From assembly GCA_914767715.1 (NCBI GenBank), contig OU612068.1, positions 25,170,001 to 25,234,000 of the forward strand: a stretch of DNA of 64,000 bases. The letters are read 5' to 3'. Both the position numbers and the translations under genes were made by a program. Below are positions 14,309 to 26,539 of this stretch, in pieces. A model generated the notes under the pieces. That model made no database searches. It was not told where the DNA came from and worked only from the letters and a program-made list of their open reading frames with translations. The stretch comes from Membranipora membranacea (lineage: Eukaryota; Bryozoa; Gymnolaemata; Cheilostomatida; Membraniporidae). Every line of letters starts with the position of its first letter. Within the stretch, counting starts at the first letter, position 1.

Positions 14309-14380
14309 CATTCTGCGCATGCTCAGCTCTGGGCATGAGCTGATCTACATGCCCAGTCAGATCACGAGAGTCAGTATGCC
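14309..14380. repeat. Dispersed repeat, short form
   Basis: A contiguous version of the two blocks that are 290 bp apart at 2217-2580. It contains GCGCATGCTCAGCTCTGGGC followed by ATGCCCAGTCAGATCACGAG. Confidence 0.65.
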
Positions 14381-15316
14381 CTAGCCAGCCATGTCAGGGA
14401 GTTGGGACAAGACCATAAATATATTTTTACATAATGACAAAGCTCATACTTACTCCCTGCAAACACTAGCAAACTTATACTGAGTTGTCATCCTTGTGAG
14501 GAAGAGAGTATAACTCTCTATCTACTGTTTAGATAATGAGCCAAAATAATTAATGGGTTTTATTAAGGCCCCCTATACTATGTGAGGTTTCATGGTCTAA
14601 GAGTAGGAATTCAAGGTCAATATTTTCCAGGTGGACTTTATTTTTCTGAAGGGGAAAAGAAAACTGTACAACTCATCTGCAATGGAATTCAGATGGTGAG
14701 TTTTGCTAATAGTAATACTGCAAGGGACTCATGCCACTCATCAAAGGGATAGCTTTCATGGGGTTTGATGTCTTGAAGCACATATAGACCCTAAACTTCA
14801 CTATTGTATGATCAGTTGACCCAGGGAGAATGGTTGACAGGCAGCAAGTTGTTAGAAAAAAACTTTTTGAATTGATGATGATGGTTGGCAATTTTACCCA
14901 CAAACTTCTAGTCTGTAGAGCATGTTAGAATGAGCATTACTGTCCTTGCTGACAGTAGAGCTCGAAAGGCTGATCCATTCCAGAGCATAAGTAAGTCAGT
15001 TCAAAGAGTCTTTGAAGTCTTTGGGCAGTTTTTATGAGTTCTGTCATCAAGGTGTCATTTGTCTGTCTGTATGTTGTATTCTTGATGCCAGCAATGAGTT
15101 TTTTTATCTCTTGATGTCAATGACAACAAGGCATTAGAGACTCCTTGATTGGTGACAATGGTCAGTTATAGGGATTTCACTGGTAAAATATTTTAGTTAT
15201 ATGATTCTCAAACTGTTAAATCAGTCTCATCTGTGCATAGCTAATGTGTTGGCTCGGATTGGCTGGTTTGTGGTGCGGGCCAATGTCAGATCGGATAGAA
15301 CTATGCTGAAAGTACC

Positions 15317-15351
15317 TATATATATATATATATATATATAGTGTGTGTGTG
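15317..15351. repeat. (TA)12(GT)5 microsatellite
   Basis: Twelve TA units run into five GT units about 220 bp upstream of the PNKP start codon. Confidence 0.9.
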
Positions 15352-15573
15352 AAAGCTTGAATTCACTTTCATTATATCTCATGAACACGAAGTTACTCCC
15401 TATGACCTTTCATTGGGTCTCTTTCCCTCCCAACCCATCAGCCAATCAGTATCATTGGCTAATCTGTGCGATGTCGTTGTTTATGTGTTAAGCAATGTAA
15501 AACTTTCCTTTCGCAGAAAATACAAACAATTCCTAAGTGAAAGTTGGAGGTAGCGCAAATCCGTAAATGAATC

Positions 15574-18500
15574 ATGTCCTCAGGCGCATCAAAGATAAAG
15601 TTACTCCCTGTAACGAAAGAGCTCAAAGAAGATGCCAGCAGGCCAGTCCTGACACTGTACAACTCCAAAGACAAAGATACTAAACCTCTAATACTGGGTC
15701 GCAATGATGCCACTGGTATCACAGAAAAGAGGTGCTCAAGAGAGCATCTAACTGTCAAATATGACAGCGTCTCACAAGAGATTGTGCTGACGCAATGTGG
15801 CTCAAACCCTAGCTCTGTTCAGTATGGTGACACCAGTCATGTATTGTCCAAGCATGATGTCAAAAGAGTACCTGTTGCTCAATGTTATTCTCAGGACAAC
15901 CAATGCATTATCTACCTAGTTCACAAAGACTCTCTCTATGGTTATTCTGTTATTGCGAAGAAACTAAAACAAACTGTTGAGCATGATAAGCCAACAGATA
16001 GTAAACCCAGTTTGTCCAAGGATGAGGTCGCAGCTTCTAGCATCAGCAGTAAGAAATCTGTGAATGGTGCTGACAGTAGAAAGAGAAAAACTGGCACTCT
16101 AGATGACTTTGTAAATAAAAAGGCAAAGACAGAGACAGCTTCATCTAGTTCAGCTTCCTCAGATATGAGTGGTATGTGTATTCATTGTATGTAGACGCAC
16201 TTCCGTTAAATTTGGGCATATGTAAGAGCAATTGCAAGTTTTTAACAGTTGCCTGCCTCCATTCCAGAGTTAAACCATTCAATGTGATGAGATTAGGCCT
16301 ATAGCAATTTATATTAATTGTAAACCAACCAGCCACTTTTACCTTCTTACCATGTTGACTTCCATGATCATCACTTTTACTCCTTAGGCGAATGGACTGA
16401 ACCGGATCCCAAACTGTACGTTTATAAATGCCTTGGTCTGAAGTCAAGCTCAAAGATTGCCGGATTCGACATGGATAGCACTCTAATTGTCTCAAAGAGT
16501 GGAGCCAAATGGCCGAAAGACAAAGGTTTATTATTTCATTGAGCTTGTTTGCTGGTGATAAGCTAAAATTATTTTCAGTGCGAGGGTTTGGGGAAGGCTT
16601 TAAATATGTGATATTGCAAGTGTCTTACATTTTTTTGGTTGTAAATTCCTGCTGTTGGATTGTTTGCAGCTGATCGATTGTGAAAGGGCAACAATATTTT
16701 GGAACTTTTAGTTTACCAGATCACATGTTGTGTAGTGTTTTTATTACAATTTTTAGCATGCACATCTTCGCGTTAAAATCTTCATTCTAGTGGGTCAAGG
16801 TATTTGCTCAGTAATGCGAAGTTGCTAACTTTACTCTCAATTATTTGCATTTAGATGACTGGAAATTCATGTTTCCATCAGTCCCAACTAAACTGAAGCA
16901 GTTACATGCTGATGGTTATAAGATCGTCATATTCACTAACCAAGGCGGAATCGCTACTGGGACTGTTAAAGCTGCAGATATACAACACAAGATCGAGATG
17001 GTGATTAAAGCTGTAGGCATCCCTATTCAGGCGTTGATAGCAGCATGTAAGAAAGGTAAGTAGTGGTGTGTTTGTGTAGGCTCTTTATGCCATCAGGTAT
17101 TGAATAGTCAGCATGACCAACAACTAGTTTAGAGCAGTAATCTTGCAATAGTAGGACCTACAATGCTGAAACATCCCGTCCATCTGTTATTCCAGGGGTT
17201 CGTTAAGTTAAAAGCACCAAAAGTTGCTATCAGATTGCTTGGGTTGACAAGACATGCTAGATCTTGGTCCCTATGTTCTCACTCCTTGATGGAACTGAAT
17301 CTGTTCCGTGTGAAAATTTTGGGAAATACTTTGTCTAACAGAAGGGAATTATGAGGATTCTGAGTGAAATTATTGTGAGGGTTTGGTTTTCTCACTCTAT
17401 GCGAGTTGTCGGCAGAGTGCCATATTTATCATTACTACTATTAATAGACACAAGTTCTATTTCTTGATAGATCTGCCCACTATTTTTTGAACTAGGTGTG
17501 CTATGATTTGTTTCCGAATAAGAAATTGATCGAACATGTTATCAGATTTGTGAGAGATTCATTATAAATATGGGTTGTCCCTTCATTGATCTTGGTGTTC
17601 AATGAGAGGACAACTCTAACTTGTAAATAACTATTCTTTCTTACCATTATAGACTGATTAACGAAAGTATGAATGAAATTTAATCAATGCTTACTTTTTA
17701 ACATTTCAGCCAAATGCTGGAGACCTCTTATATAAGAAAATTTTGCTTCCAAAACCAAGATGATTCCAAAATTCAAGATATGCATTCCATCATCACATTT
17801 GTGTCTTGCTGAATTTACCATAATTAAATTCATTCTGAATTTTATCGCCTCTAGGAGTATATAGAAAACCCTCTCCTGGTATGTGGAACTATGTTGTTGA
17901 TAAGGGTAATGAAGGAGTGGCTGCTGATCTAGATACAAGTGTGTATGTGGGAGACGCTGCAGGACGTCCCGCAGGCTGGCAGCCAGGAAAAAAGAAAGAC
18001 TTTGCCTGCTCTGATAGACTATTTGCTCTCAACATTGGTAGGTAATTGTATAAGTTATAGGCTGTAACTAACGTTGGGACAAGGCATTACAACCATTAGC
18101 ATGAACATATTTATTTAAATAATTCTGACTGAAGCAGTGTCATATGGTACCACCGGATAGCATTTATTGTTTTGTGGTAAAGTACTATGGAGGGAAAGTC
18201 AAGGGGCTGACAAAATTCTTAGATTAATTGATTTTGACCCGGAATTGGAATGCCTCGTGCTTATTTCTTGCACTAGAAAATTTTGAGATTTTACTCTTAT
18301 ACTCGATATCTGACCAGTCTCATGGCATGTACCATAGCTGTGAAGCTGATGGGTTAAGTCTGTCGTAAATGATCTACCCCTTGGGATACTGATAAATTAA
18401 AGATTTTTATTTCAGGGGTGAAGTTTGCTACTCCAGAAGCATTTTTCAAAGGGGAGACGGAAGCCAAGTATGACATGCCTGAGTTCAGCCCTCAGGAAGC

Positions 18501-19292
18501 CTTGAAGGTGAAGGATCGTGTGTCTCCTCCCTCTAATAAACTGGTCAGCGGTAGTCAGGAGCTTGTTCTAATGGTCGGGTTTCCTGGCAGCGGTAAAAGT
18601 TACTTCTCCACTAATCACCTGAGCGGATATGAGCGGGTGAACAGAGATACATTGGGGAACTGGCAGAAGTGTGTTGCTAGGTATGTTGGACTTAAAAATC
18701 TATTGAGAGCTTATTTCATCTTATCTGTTGGCGGCTAAGCAGACATTTTGCTGAATCTCAATTCAGTGAAAATTCATCAGTGGTAGATATAGCCTGTGCT
18801 ATGTTGGCTTTGTTGAGAGATATCAGTTGTCTTTTGTTGTCTAATAAGGAGATGACTCCTAATATCTAAATAGGTTTTACAAAGCCATTCAAATCAAAGG
18901 CCCTTGATTAATTTTCCTTTTTCTGATTCTTCGCATTATATAGGTGTGAGCAAGTACTGAAGGATGGTAAATCAGTCGTAGTGGACAACACAAACCCTGA
19001 TCAGGAATCCAGAGCTAGATATATACAAGTGGCTAAAAAACTCAAGGTGCCCGTCAGGTGTTTCCTCATGTCTACTACATATAAACAAGCCAGGCATAAC
19101 GAGGTCTACAGACAGCTGACTGACAATAAACACAAACCCATCAGTGATATGGTGGTCAACTCGTATAAATCAAAGTACTGTGAGCCCAGTATATCAGAAG
19201 GCTTCACAGAAGTCGTGAAAGCAAATGTGGTGCTCAAGTTTGATAGCGAAGCAAATAAGAAGCTCTACTCACTATACCTACTAGATAAGTGA
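15574..19292 (+). CDS. PNKP: Bifunctional polynucleotide phosphatase/kinase (577 aa, 6 exons)
   Basis: PNKP repairs DNA break ends by removing 3'-phosphates and phosphorylating 5'-hydroxyls, for ligation in single-strand break repair and end joining. Exons are 15574-16171, 16388-16525, 16855-17055, 17855-18037, 18416-18680 and 18944-19292, all in phase. An N-terminal FHA domain (LGRND at 41-45, CSREH at 54-58) would bind phosphorylated XRCC1/XRCC4; a Ser/Lys-rich linker follows (about 130-195). The HAD phosphatase has FDMDST (226-231), FTNQ (272-275) and VGDAAGRP (344-351). The kinase has the P-loop GFPGSGKS (428-435), VNRDTLG and VDNTNPD. It is somewhat longer than the roughly 520-aa vertebrate protein, mostly in the linker. 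The usual Gly of DxDGT is Ser here; both catalytic aspartates are kept. Confidence 0.96.
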
Positions 19293-19370
19293 TTTCTTAT
19301 TAAAAGGATTTTTGATAGCCCGCGGTGCTTTCCCTTCCTTTTTTTCTACACCTTATTTAGGTGATTTTTG

Positions 19371-19376
19371 AATAAA
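19371..19376 (+). terminator. PNKP poly(A) signal
   Basis: AATAAA 79 nt past the stop codon. A second AATAAA at 19457-19462 could serve as an alternative. Confidence 0.6.
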
Positions 19377-19895
19377 TGATCCAACACAAAAAACGAGATG
19401 TAAGAGGTTATTGAAGTCTAATGAGGATCATTGTCTTCATTGTAATTTCCCTTTACAATAAAAGTGTGACAATGATTGCAATTCAGTGATAAAATTATAA
19501 TGATAATGTTATCTTATCCTGATGAGCTTAGTTATGGTCTAGATAGGAAATTGACCGAATGATACAAAAACAGTATGTCAATACTCATTCACGTATAAGA
19601 AGTATCCATTTTTGGAAGTGTTTCATTGACAGGCTCGACTAATTCCGCATATCCCAAACACAGAAATAAAATGAGTTTACGAAGTGGAAGTATGTGCAGT
19701 GACAAGAATTGTATGAATAAATTCCTCACTTAAAACATGTTCCAACTTAAAAATGATGAATTTGGTATGTTTTTGAGGTTGCACAGCCTCTACAAGACAA
19801 AATAGAGGTAGTGTCTTCATTACTACGAAGTGAAAATAGTTTAAGCCTATATATAGATATTGCGCATGGTAGAGTCTACCCGTTCGGTCACTGAG

Positions 19896-21829
19896 TTATG
19901 CATGTGAGTGTTGACTTTCTGCATTGCTGCGTTTGACTACTACTTTAGGTTTAGTAGGGAATGGTATTGATTGCTCGAATCCGCTCGATGAAGATGAAGT
20001 GTCCACACCCCCTTCGCTGACTATACTCCCCTCATCATCACTGCTGTCAGGGTCTGTCAATGGGTCAGTTCCATCAATCACTGATAAAATATAACAAAAA
20101 TAACGACATAGATTCAGAGGGAGATGTACATGTACAGGTACATGTAGCCTGGGATTCAGGCCAACAATGGGCCGTGTCTGTATTATGTGTTGGATATTGC
20201 TTCTGGTGTGTTATCTACTCATGTATCACTATTTTGCATTTCAGAATATACCCGTGTGCTTGTGTTTCGGTTTTGTTTGATTGGCTGATGGGTTTTGGTT
20301 TGTTATTATGTTGAGTAGTCTGTTCATGTTGACCAACACACCCAACCTGAGTAGATGGCTCCAAATTGTTGGACTGAATCCCATTCTAAGAGATATGGCA
20401 TAACTTGACAGAGAAACACAGATCCCTTTCTGGTAAGATATTACATAATCATTCAACCTGCTCAGGTGGATCACTAATTGATCTAATGAAGATCATTAGT
20501 GATCTCTTATGATTTATGTAGAGAATGAACCAATTCAGTTAATTGATTGAACTAACATGTTCTATGAGACTTTACCCAATCAGAGTAACAGTTGAATTCA
20601 CAAGCTATGCATTAATCATCTAATTTGCCTGTGTTTCGGGATGCTATCTGTGGCTAGAGGAAGAACTACTCAAAATGTAGGAAACATTTTAATCAATCTC
20701 AATCCAAGCTGTTTCTAACCTTTTCTATGCTTGAATTCTCCTTTGCCTGGAAGAATAGCTATAACACGTCTATATGAGGTCATCCATGATTCACCTGCAA
20801 TGAAATCATGCACAGACTTGTAGCCAGGACTTCTAAATATCTTATGATTAGGAAAACAATCCCATCCTGAGATCTTTTAAACATTTTTAAAATCCCCTAT
20901 ATGCTATTTTGCAAAATGAGCTGCTATTCATAAAATTTTTTGGCTCACACATTTCCAGAGATACTTTTGATTCTGATGCAGGTAATTTGAATGGTGCAAT
21001 GATATACCAATTAAGAATATCAGAAAAATAATCCACCACAAGAAACGCTGATCCAGGACCTCATTTCCAAGGGATTACGGCATAATTTTGACCTACCATT
21101 TGATTGTTCGGTCATCTTTGGTCGTTTGGAATCCGTGGGTCCATTTTCTTGATTGCTGCTAACAAAAAGAAGAATTAGACAATATTTTAATATCAAAAGC
21201 ATTTTTATCATCACTTAATATTACCAACCAATGTAATGAATGGATGTTAACCAAAACCGTGAAGATTGTTTAATTAATAATGCTATGACAAAAGAAGAAC
21301 GTGGGGTGGTTCGTATAAATAATATGAGCTATATGTTGCTGGATGGTCTGTCTATATCACATTATTATCTGTGGAATGTCGGTTTTTTTATGCTTTGATA
21401 ATAATATGCTATCCTGTGATTGGCAGTGTTTTTATAACAAACCTGGATTGTCCAGTTTGGTTTCTAGTGGGTTCAGAGGCTTTAGCTGTTGCTACAATAA
21501 AATGAGATAATTACTTTTATAACAGGCAATGTACACTCTCAAGTCTCAAATGACCATCCAGTTCAACATGTCTATTCCATGGGGTCTGAATCAAATTAAA
21601 TCGAAATACATGCCAACAGAACAAACTTAGAACACCAAAACACAATCCACGAAAAAATAATGACCAAGCAGTTGAGAACATTATCAATATTAGTCATTTT
21701 TGTTTGTTTGAAAGGCAACAAAATGTGCATCCATTGAAAGCATGACATGAGACGGAGCCCTCGCTGACTAGTTTTGTTGTTTTTGCATATCCTCCACTTA
21801 CCTTTGCCTGATTCTTTGCCAGAAGACAT
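19896..21829 (-). CDS. Unrecognised small acidic Ser-rich protein (106 aa, 4 exons)
   Basis: I do not recognise the family. Four minus-strand exons join in one frame: 21829-21802 (28 nt), 21491-21443 (49 nt), 21155-21097 (59 nt) and 20080-19896 (185 nt, stop TAA), total 321 nt. Each join has GT/AG ends (donors GTAAGT, GTTTGT, GTAGGT) and the phases 1, 2, 1 agree, which is unlikely by chance over three introns. The protein is hydrophilic with no signal peptide or membrane segment. It has a basic SKRPK patch near 38-42, an acidic DPDSSDDEG stretch, a run of serines and a basic PKVVVKR near the C-terminus. The composition suggests a disordered nuclear or adaptor protein; that is inference. The TPPT-poor Asp/Ser tract could be casein kinase 2 substrate sequence. 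The start lies about 85 bp from a possible divergent plus-strand gene. Confidence 0.68.
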
Positions 21830-21913
21830 ATTTGCTACCAGATCTACCCTTTGATTGCAGTGAATAGGATGTTATTGTCCAATAAGTTATATTGTACCAG
21901 TCTATTAACCTGA

Positions 21914-22649
21914 ATGAAGAGAAGTAATAAAAGTTATTTCACCCTCTCAAAGTCGTCAGCAGGACATTTTGGCTATGATTTGCACCAATTAACTTTTTCT
22001 TATGTTAGCAAGAAGTATTCCTTGAAGGCAATCGTTGGACATATTTTCAGATTAAGGTCACGGAAGAACTACGGTTTAAGGTACAGAGCTATCACTTCTT
22101 CGTCAACAGGATTATTGCGACAGCTACGTGCTGTGGGTAAAAGGTCGGATAACAGGGTAAGTAACTACAATAAAGTGAAAATACGACAAATTCATAACAT
22201 TGTAAATGATATGGTCCTTTAATCAGACAATGAAGAAAAATAATAGTAGTAATAGTAGATGTTTCATTCAACATTCATCAATTGTCATAATCATGAGTGA
22301 CCGAACAACTGTACTACATAGAAGTTGAACTGGTTATGACAATATAGGCCTACTCAATCAGCCCCCCTACCACCTCTTGACAAGCATAATTTGAAGATGG
22401 AGTTTGTTCTAGGTTGGGTGCCCAGTGTGCCAATGGAAGGAGCATGTGGTAATTATATAGATTGATATCTAGCAGTAGAGCTTAGGCACTAGATAAATGA
22501 TTTAGATATGATTAAAATCATGGAAGTTTGTTTGTCTATATGTACTGTGCATTACAGAAAAAGTCTGTGTCGGCAGCAGCAAATTCTATGACAACATTAG
22601 TAGAGTGGTTGTTGGTGCGGCCCATGTTGCGTGCAATGACTTATTTTAG
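21914..22649 (+). CDS. Possible 5' part of an unrecognised gene (weak)
   Basis: A frame from ATG 21914 runs 81 codons to a donor AGG/GTAAGT (exon end 22156) and joins in phase to 22558-22649, which has an acceptor TTACAG and donor GTACTT. The first exon is basic and Ser-rich; the second encodes a hydrophobic stretch including VEWLLVRPML. No further exon and no domain could be found. It would share a short divergent promoter with the 106-aa gene on the other strand. It may be chance open sequence. Confidence 0.22.
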
Positions 22650-23369
22650 GTACTTAGCCCAATCCAACACTCATACAACATCCCAAGGGCAAGGTGTTAC
22701 ATATGTTGTGTTAAAACTATGTCCGGTAAATGGCTTATTTGGCATCCGACGGTTGTCCGGGTGCCAACAGGATACCTGTTTGGCAACCACCAGATGCCAC
22801 GCAGACACCTGGCAAATAAGCGTACAGATGGGTTCCAAGCACAGCAAAATACAGAAAATGTTGCAGAGCAGTAGCAGGACACACTCATGCGGCCCATACA
22901 GCACCAAATCGTTGGTGTATAGGCCTTGAGTGCTGTAGGTAGGACATGTCACATGCAGCACATACAACCTTGGAATTTTGTAGAGGGAACCTAAAAACTT
23001 CAAGGACAAGTGTTCAGAAGTCAACTATGCATGTATATACTGCATTGGAATAAGCATGATAAAACCTGATGATGCTGGTATGTCTGTATTGTATTGTCAA
23101 GGAGTATCCCCCTTGATACTATTACTTGTAACTATTGGATAAATTAATTAGGCCCATCTAATAATAAATAAATCAATCAAGCAGATATGGTACTATGTCT
23201 CTGTCAGATTAAACCAAGGAGTCCCCTGTTACTTCTTGATTAAAATTGACAACACAATTTTTTTAATCCTACCCTGTGATGTGAGAGAGTACTGCAAACA
23301 ATCAATTTTAACTTTGTCAAAAAAGGGAGATGGAACAAAACTCAGGTTCTCAAAATGGAAAATGTGGAA
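22650..23369. other. Intergenic, nothing recognised
   Basis: No supported gene. Overlapping frames on both strands at 22670-23020 have no recognised domain. A short imperfect hairpin (GGTGCCAACAGG with CCTGTTTGGCAACC) lies around 22760-22789. Confidence 0.45.
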
Positions 23370-23686
23370 TCACTATGAAAATGACCCAGAATGAAAATGA
23401 CCTGAAATGAAATTGACCTGGAATGAAAATGACCTGCATAATGAAAATGACCCGAGGTCAGGGTCATCTTAAGCTGTCCGACTCATCCCGATATTGGCAG
23501 GTCACAAAAAGTCTATTACCGGAAATGAAAATGACCCAACCAATCATAAACCTATATGAAAATGACCCAACCAATCACAACCATATATGAAAATGACCCA
23601 ACCAATCCCTGAAGGTGTTACAACATAGTATTTAACTTTGGTCATAGTTAAAGGTAAAGTATGGAATATATACATAGCTATGGTAG

Positions 23687-23712
23687 CAATGAACTAAACC
23701 TTTAGCTCATTG
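23687..23712. repeat. Palindromic CAATGAACTAAA repeat
   Basis: CAATGAACTAAA and TTTAGCTCATTG form arms with one mismatch around a 2-bp centre. It belongs to the family at 11293, 52086 and 63128. Confidence 0.55.
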
Positions 23713-24112
23713 ATGGTAGGCTATCTGGGGTGGGGTTATGGACCCCCCACTCCTGCCTGCCTACCAGTTCACCAATTCAAGAATTGTCATTTTTCTGTTA
23801 GAAGATTCAAAATATGTGGTGACACCTATTTGACAGGTGACACTACTATTGACAGCCAGAGTTTTTTTAGCAGAGATCACATCATTTTTCTTGTTGTAAT
23901 TTAATCATAGGTTAAATCAAAATGAACTCAACCATGGCCCTTGCATATGTATGTGTATAATTAATAAATAAATATGTATTGTGTGTCTGGAATACTTTCC
24001 CATGCACAACAACATTTTCATGTACCAATCCAATCTTATCGCCTGCTGATTGTTATAATAACCAAACCAAAACAAGTTGATTCTGTGTTGATAAATCAAG
24101 TGAAGGCCAGCT

Positions 24113-24313
24113 GTGGACGCCATCACCGGGCTTAGGGAAGTTGGCGTCTCCACATCTAGTCTGATCACATTCTATAGATCGAGGATTCTGTCAGTGAACT
24201 CATACGTGGCTCCAAGTTGGTTTCCATACTTGTCAAAGGGGGACAAGGAGAGACTTGAAGGGCTTGAGAAATTAAGTGTTGTCCGTAAATCTTGCCATAT
24301 ATGTAGAATGTCA
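24113..24313 (+). pseudogene. LINE reverse-transcriptase C-terminal fragment
   Basis: A 67-codon frame with the pattern SLITFYRSRILSVNSYVAPSW followed by LERLEKL-type residues matches the region just after the RT domain in non-LTR retrotransposons, where a short helix and a conserved Trp precede the nicked C-terminal part. No EN or RT core is adjacent, so it is a dead fragment inside the foldback-like element. Family assignment is from motif memory. Confidence 0.6.
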
Positions 24314-26205
24314 TGATGAGCGGCTTGCGGCATTGAATTTAACAGAACATTTGATGCCCCAACTATTGTATTGTATTGCATGTGTATTTTGAACCATCTA
24401 TCATTGCAATAACCATCACATTAGGCTTATGAGTTGTTGTGTCTCATAAGAAACTGATAAAGCTGTTCTTTCTCTTCTCAGTCCTACACTTTTCAGCTCT
24501 ATTAATCATAGGTCTGCAAGAGGATGTTCTACAAGTGTTGAATCTTATACGACTAAAAGATCAATGGCTCGGATTGTTGCTAATCTTTTTAAAATATTTT
24601 TGTGACATAGAAAATAAAAATTCATTGACAGTAGTCAAGTTTAGAAGTGATAACCGTTCTTCATAACATTCAATATCAGTATAAATAATCTTAGTGGCTG
24701 TCTTTTGTCAGTGTTCGACAATAAACTATGTCCATAATGTAGCAGAGCACACCAACCATTCATTTCACCATTACCTACATTCAAACCCTGTCACATCACA
24801 AAACCCCGGCCCTCCCTTAATTCAACACAGCTCTTTGCGGAAAAAGTCTTTTTTTATAAATACACCTAACTACATCATTACCTTTTTTCTTATTGTTTCT
24901 TTTTTTGTTGTTATTTACAAATACAATGGTCATATTTGCTTTTTGATTTGATCGGTGTTAAATATCATATATCAAAATTTCAAACTAAAAAAATCAAGAA
25001 GCATAGAAAAATAAATCATAATTAAATAATAAATTACATAGCGCAAAATACTATTGCTGTTCGAAGCGCTTCTGTAGTCCTTATTATATGTTGTGCAGTA
25101 GCGTCCGGATTGACAATCTATCACAAATTCATTTGTAAAGTGACATTTATCATGTATATATCTGAGAGAGAGGGTCTTACGTTGATTAGTCATCAGAGTG
25201 TTGATCGTAGAGAGGTGAGAACAATGCTCGATATCAGCTATAACATCTCATTTAGTCAGTAAATGACCTTTGTGGTTGCCAATGTTTGATGACTGAATTG
25301 GAGTAATCATTTGCTTGTTTGAGGACAAAAGTGACAAATGCACACAACATGACACCATGTGCAAAATGTAACAAAACTCTGCACAAAATGTGACAACGTG
25401 CAAAACCCAACAACAATACAAAATTCCTTAACTATTGACCGCTTTCTGTTGCCATCATCGCTAGAAAATTGGAGTATGTGACAAGCAACATGACTGTCAA
25501 AGATATTACAGCAATCGGATAGCCTTGCCCCAGTAATTTCACCTGCAATAACACGCAAAAAATATATATGCTACTCAATGCTAATGTTGAAGTTAATATG
25601 TTTAGAGAATTAAGAATAGTCATCAAAAAGTTAGGAATTCAGATTTTGTTTTGACTTTTGAGCTGCTGAAAATATCTTAAGATATCCAAAATACACAATG
25701 CTGCTATGTTATAGACAGCAAAATGTGTGGTGTATTCTTACTATGTATATTTTATCATAAAAACGATACTGTATGTCCACCATAAAATCAATGAAGAGGT
25801 TCATTGATCAAGAGTCAACATAATAGCAGCTGTTAGCAAAGTGAAACTGATACATGTGTGTAACTAGCCTAGGCTAACTCTCTTGTGTAGGGGGTTTGCA
25901 ACCCCACCCCAAACAGCCTCCCAAGGCTGTGTAAATATTCCTCATTTACATCAACTATGAAAACCTTCAAGGATTGGTTGGGTCATTTTCATATATGGGT
26001 GTGATTGGTTGGATCATTTCATGTAGGTGTCTGATTGGTTGGGTTATTTTCATGTAGGTGTCTGATTGGTTGGGTCATTTTCATTTCCGGTTATAGACTG
26101 ATTTAATCTCCTTGCACCATTTTATATATATATGTCAAGGTCAACTTAAGGTTGTTTTCATACTCAGGTCATTTTCATGCTGGGTCATTTTCAATGTTTT
26201 CCAAA

Positions 26206-26539
26206 ATGTGATGTTGTGTGACCTTGACAAAGAAAATAAATGACCTATGTACAGATACAACAACAATTCAATGTAGCAACAGGGCTGATTAAGAACATCC
26301 CCAGCATTTAGCTCATGATATCATTTCAGAACCTGGGCTTAATAACAAAGCCATACAATAGTCCGAAACCACTATGAAGTTTGGCATCTACTCAATGATG
26401 ATAAGGTGTTTCTCAGTTTACCTGTATGATTTGTTGATGCATTACTTTTGTTGCTCAGCATTTGAAAACTTTTTTACACCATTTGCTTGCTCAGGTTTTC
26501 CTTGCTATTTCTGTTTGCTCAGTTTGAGAACTTGATGAG
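26206..26539. promoter_or_regulatory. Upstream region of CEP76
   Basis: A 330-bp stretch between the inverted-repeat arm and the inferred CEP76 start. It has no TATA-like element at a convincing position; the promoter presumably lies here, possibly with an untranslated first exon. Confidence 0.3.

Larger units (their letters stand above)
13830..15570. other. Intergenic between tubulin and PNKP
   Basis: No gene seen. It contains the 70-bp dispersed repeat at 14309-14380 and a TA/TG microsatellite at 15317-15351. Confidence 0.6.
23370..26205. mobile_element. Foldback-like inverted repeat with minisatellite arms
   Basis: The left arm (about 23370-23612) and right arm (about 25963-26205) are inverted copies. 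Landmarks are GTCTATTACCGGAAATGAAA at left and its near inverse at 26080-26100. Both arms consist of short repeats: an ATGAAAATGACC unit and a roughly 30-bp unit with CCAACCAATC. The 2.3 kb between them holds a LINE fragment and unrecognised AT-rich sequence. Arms made of tandem repeats recall Foldback elements; no transposase was found and the exact ends are unclear. Confidence 0.6.

Noticed and set aside
22671-23024. 117-codon minus-strand frame rich in Cys and Leu
   Set aside because: Overlaps a frame on the other strand and short hairpin sequence; no homology recognised.
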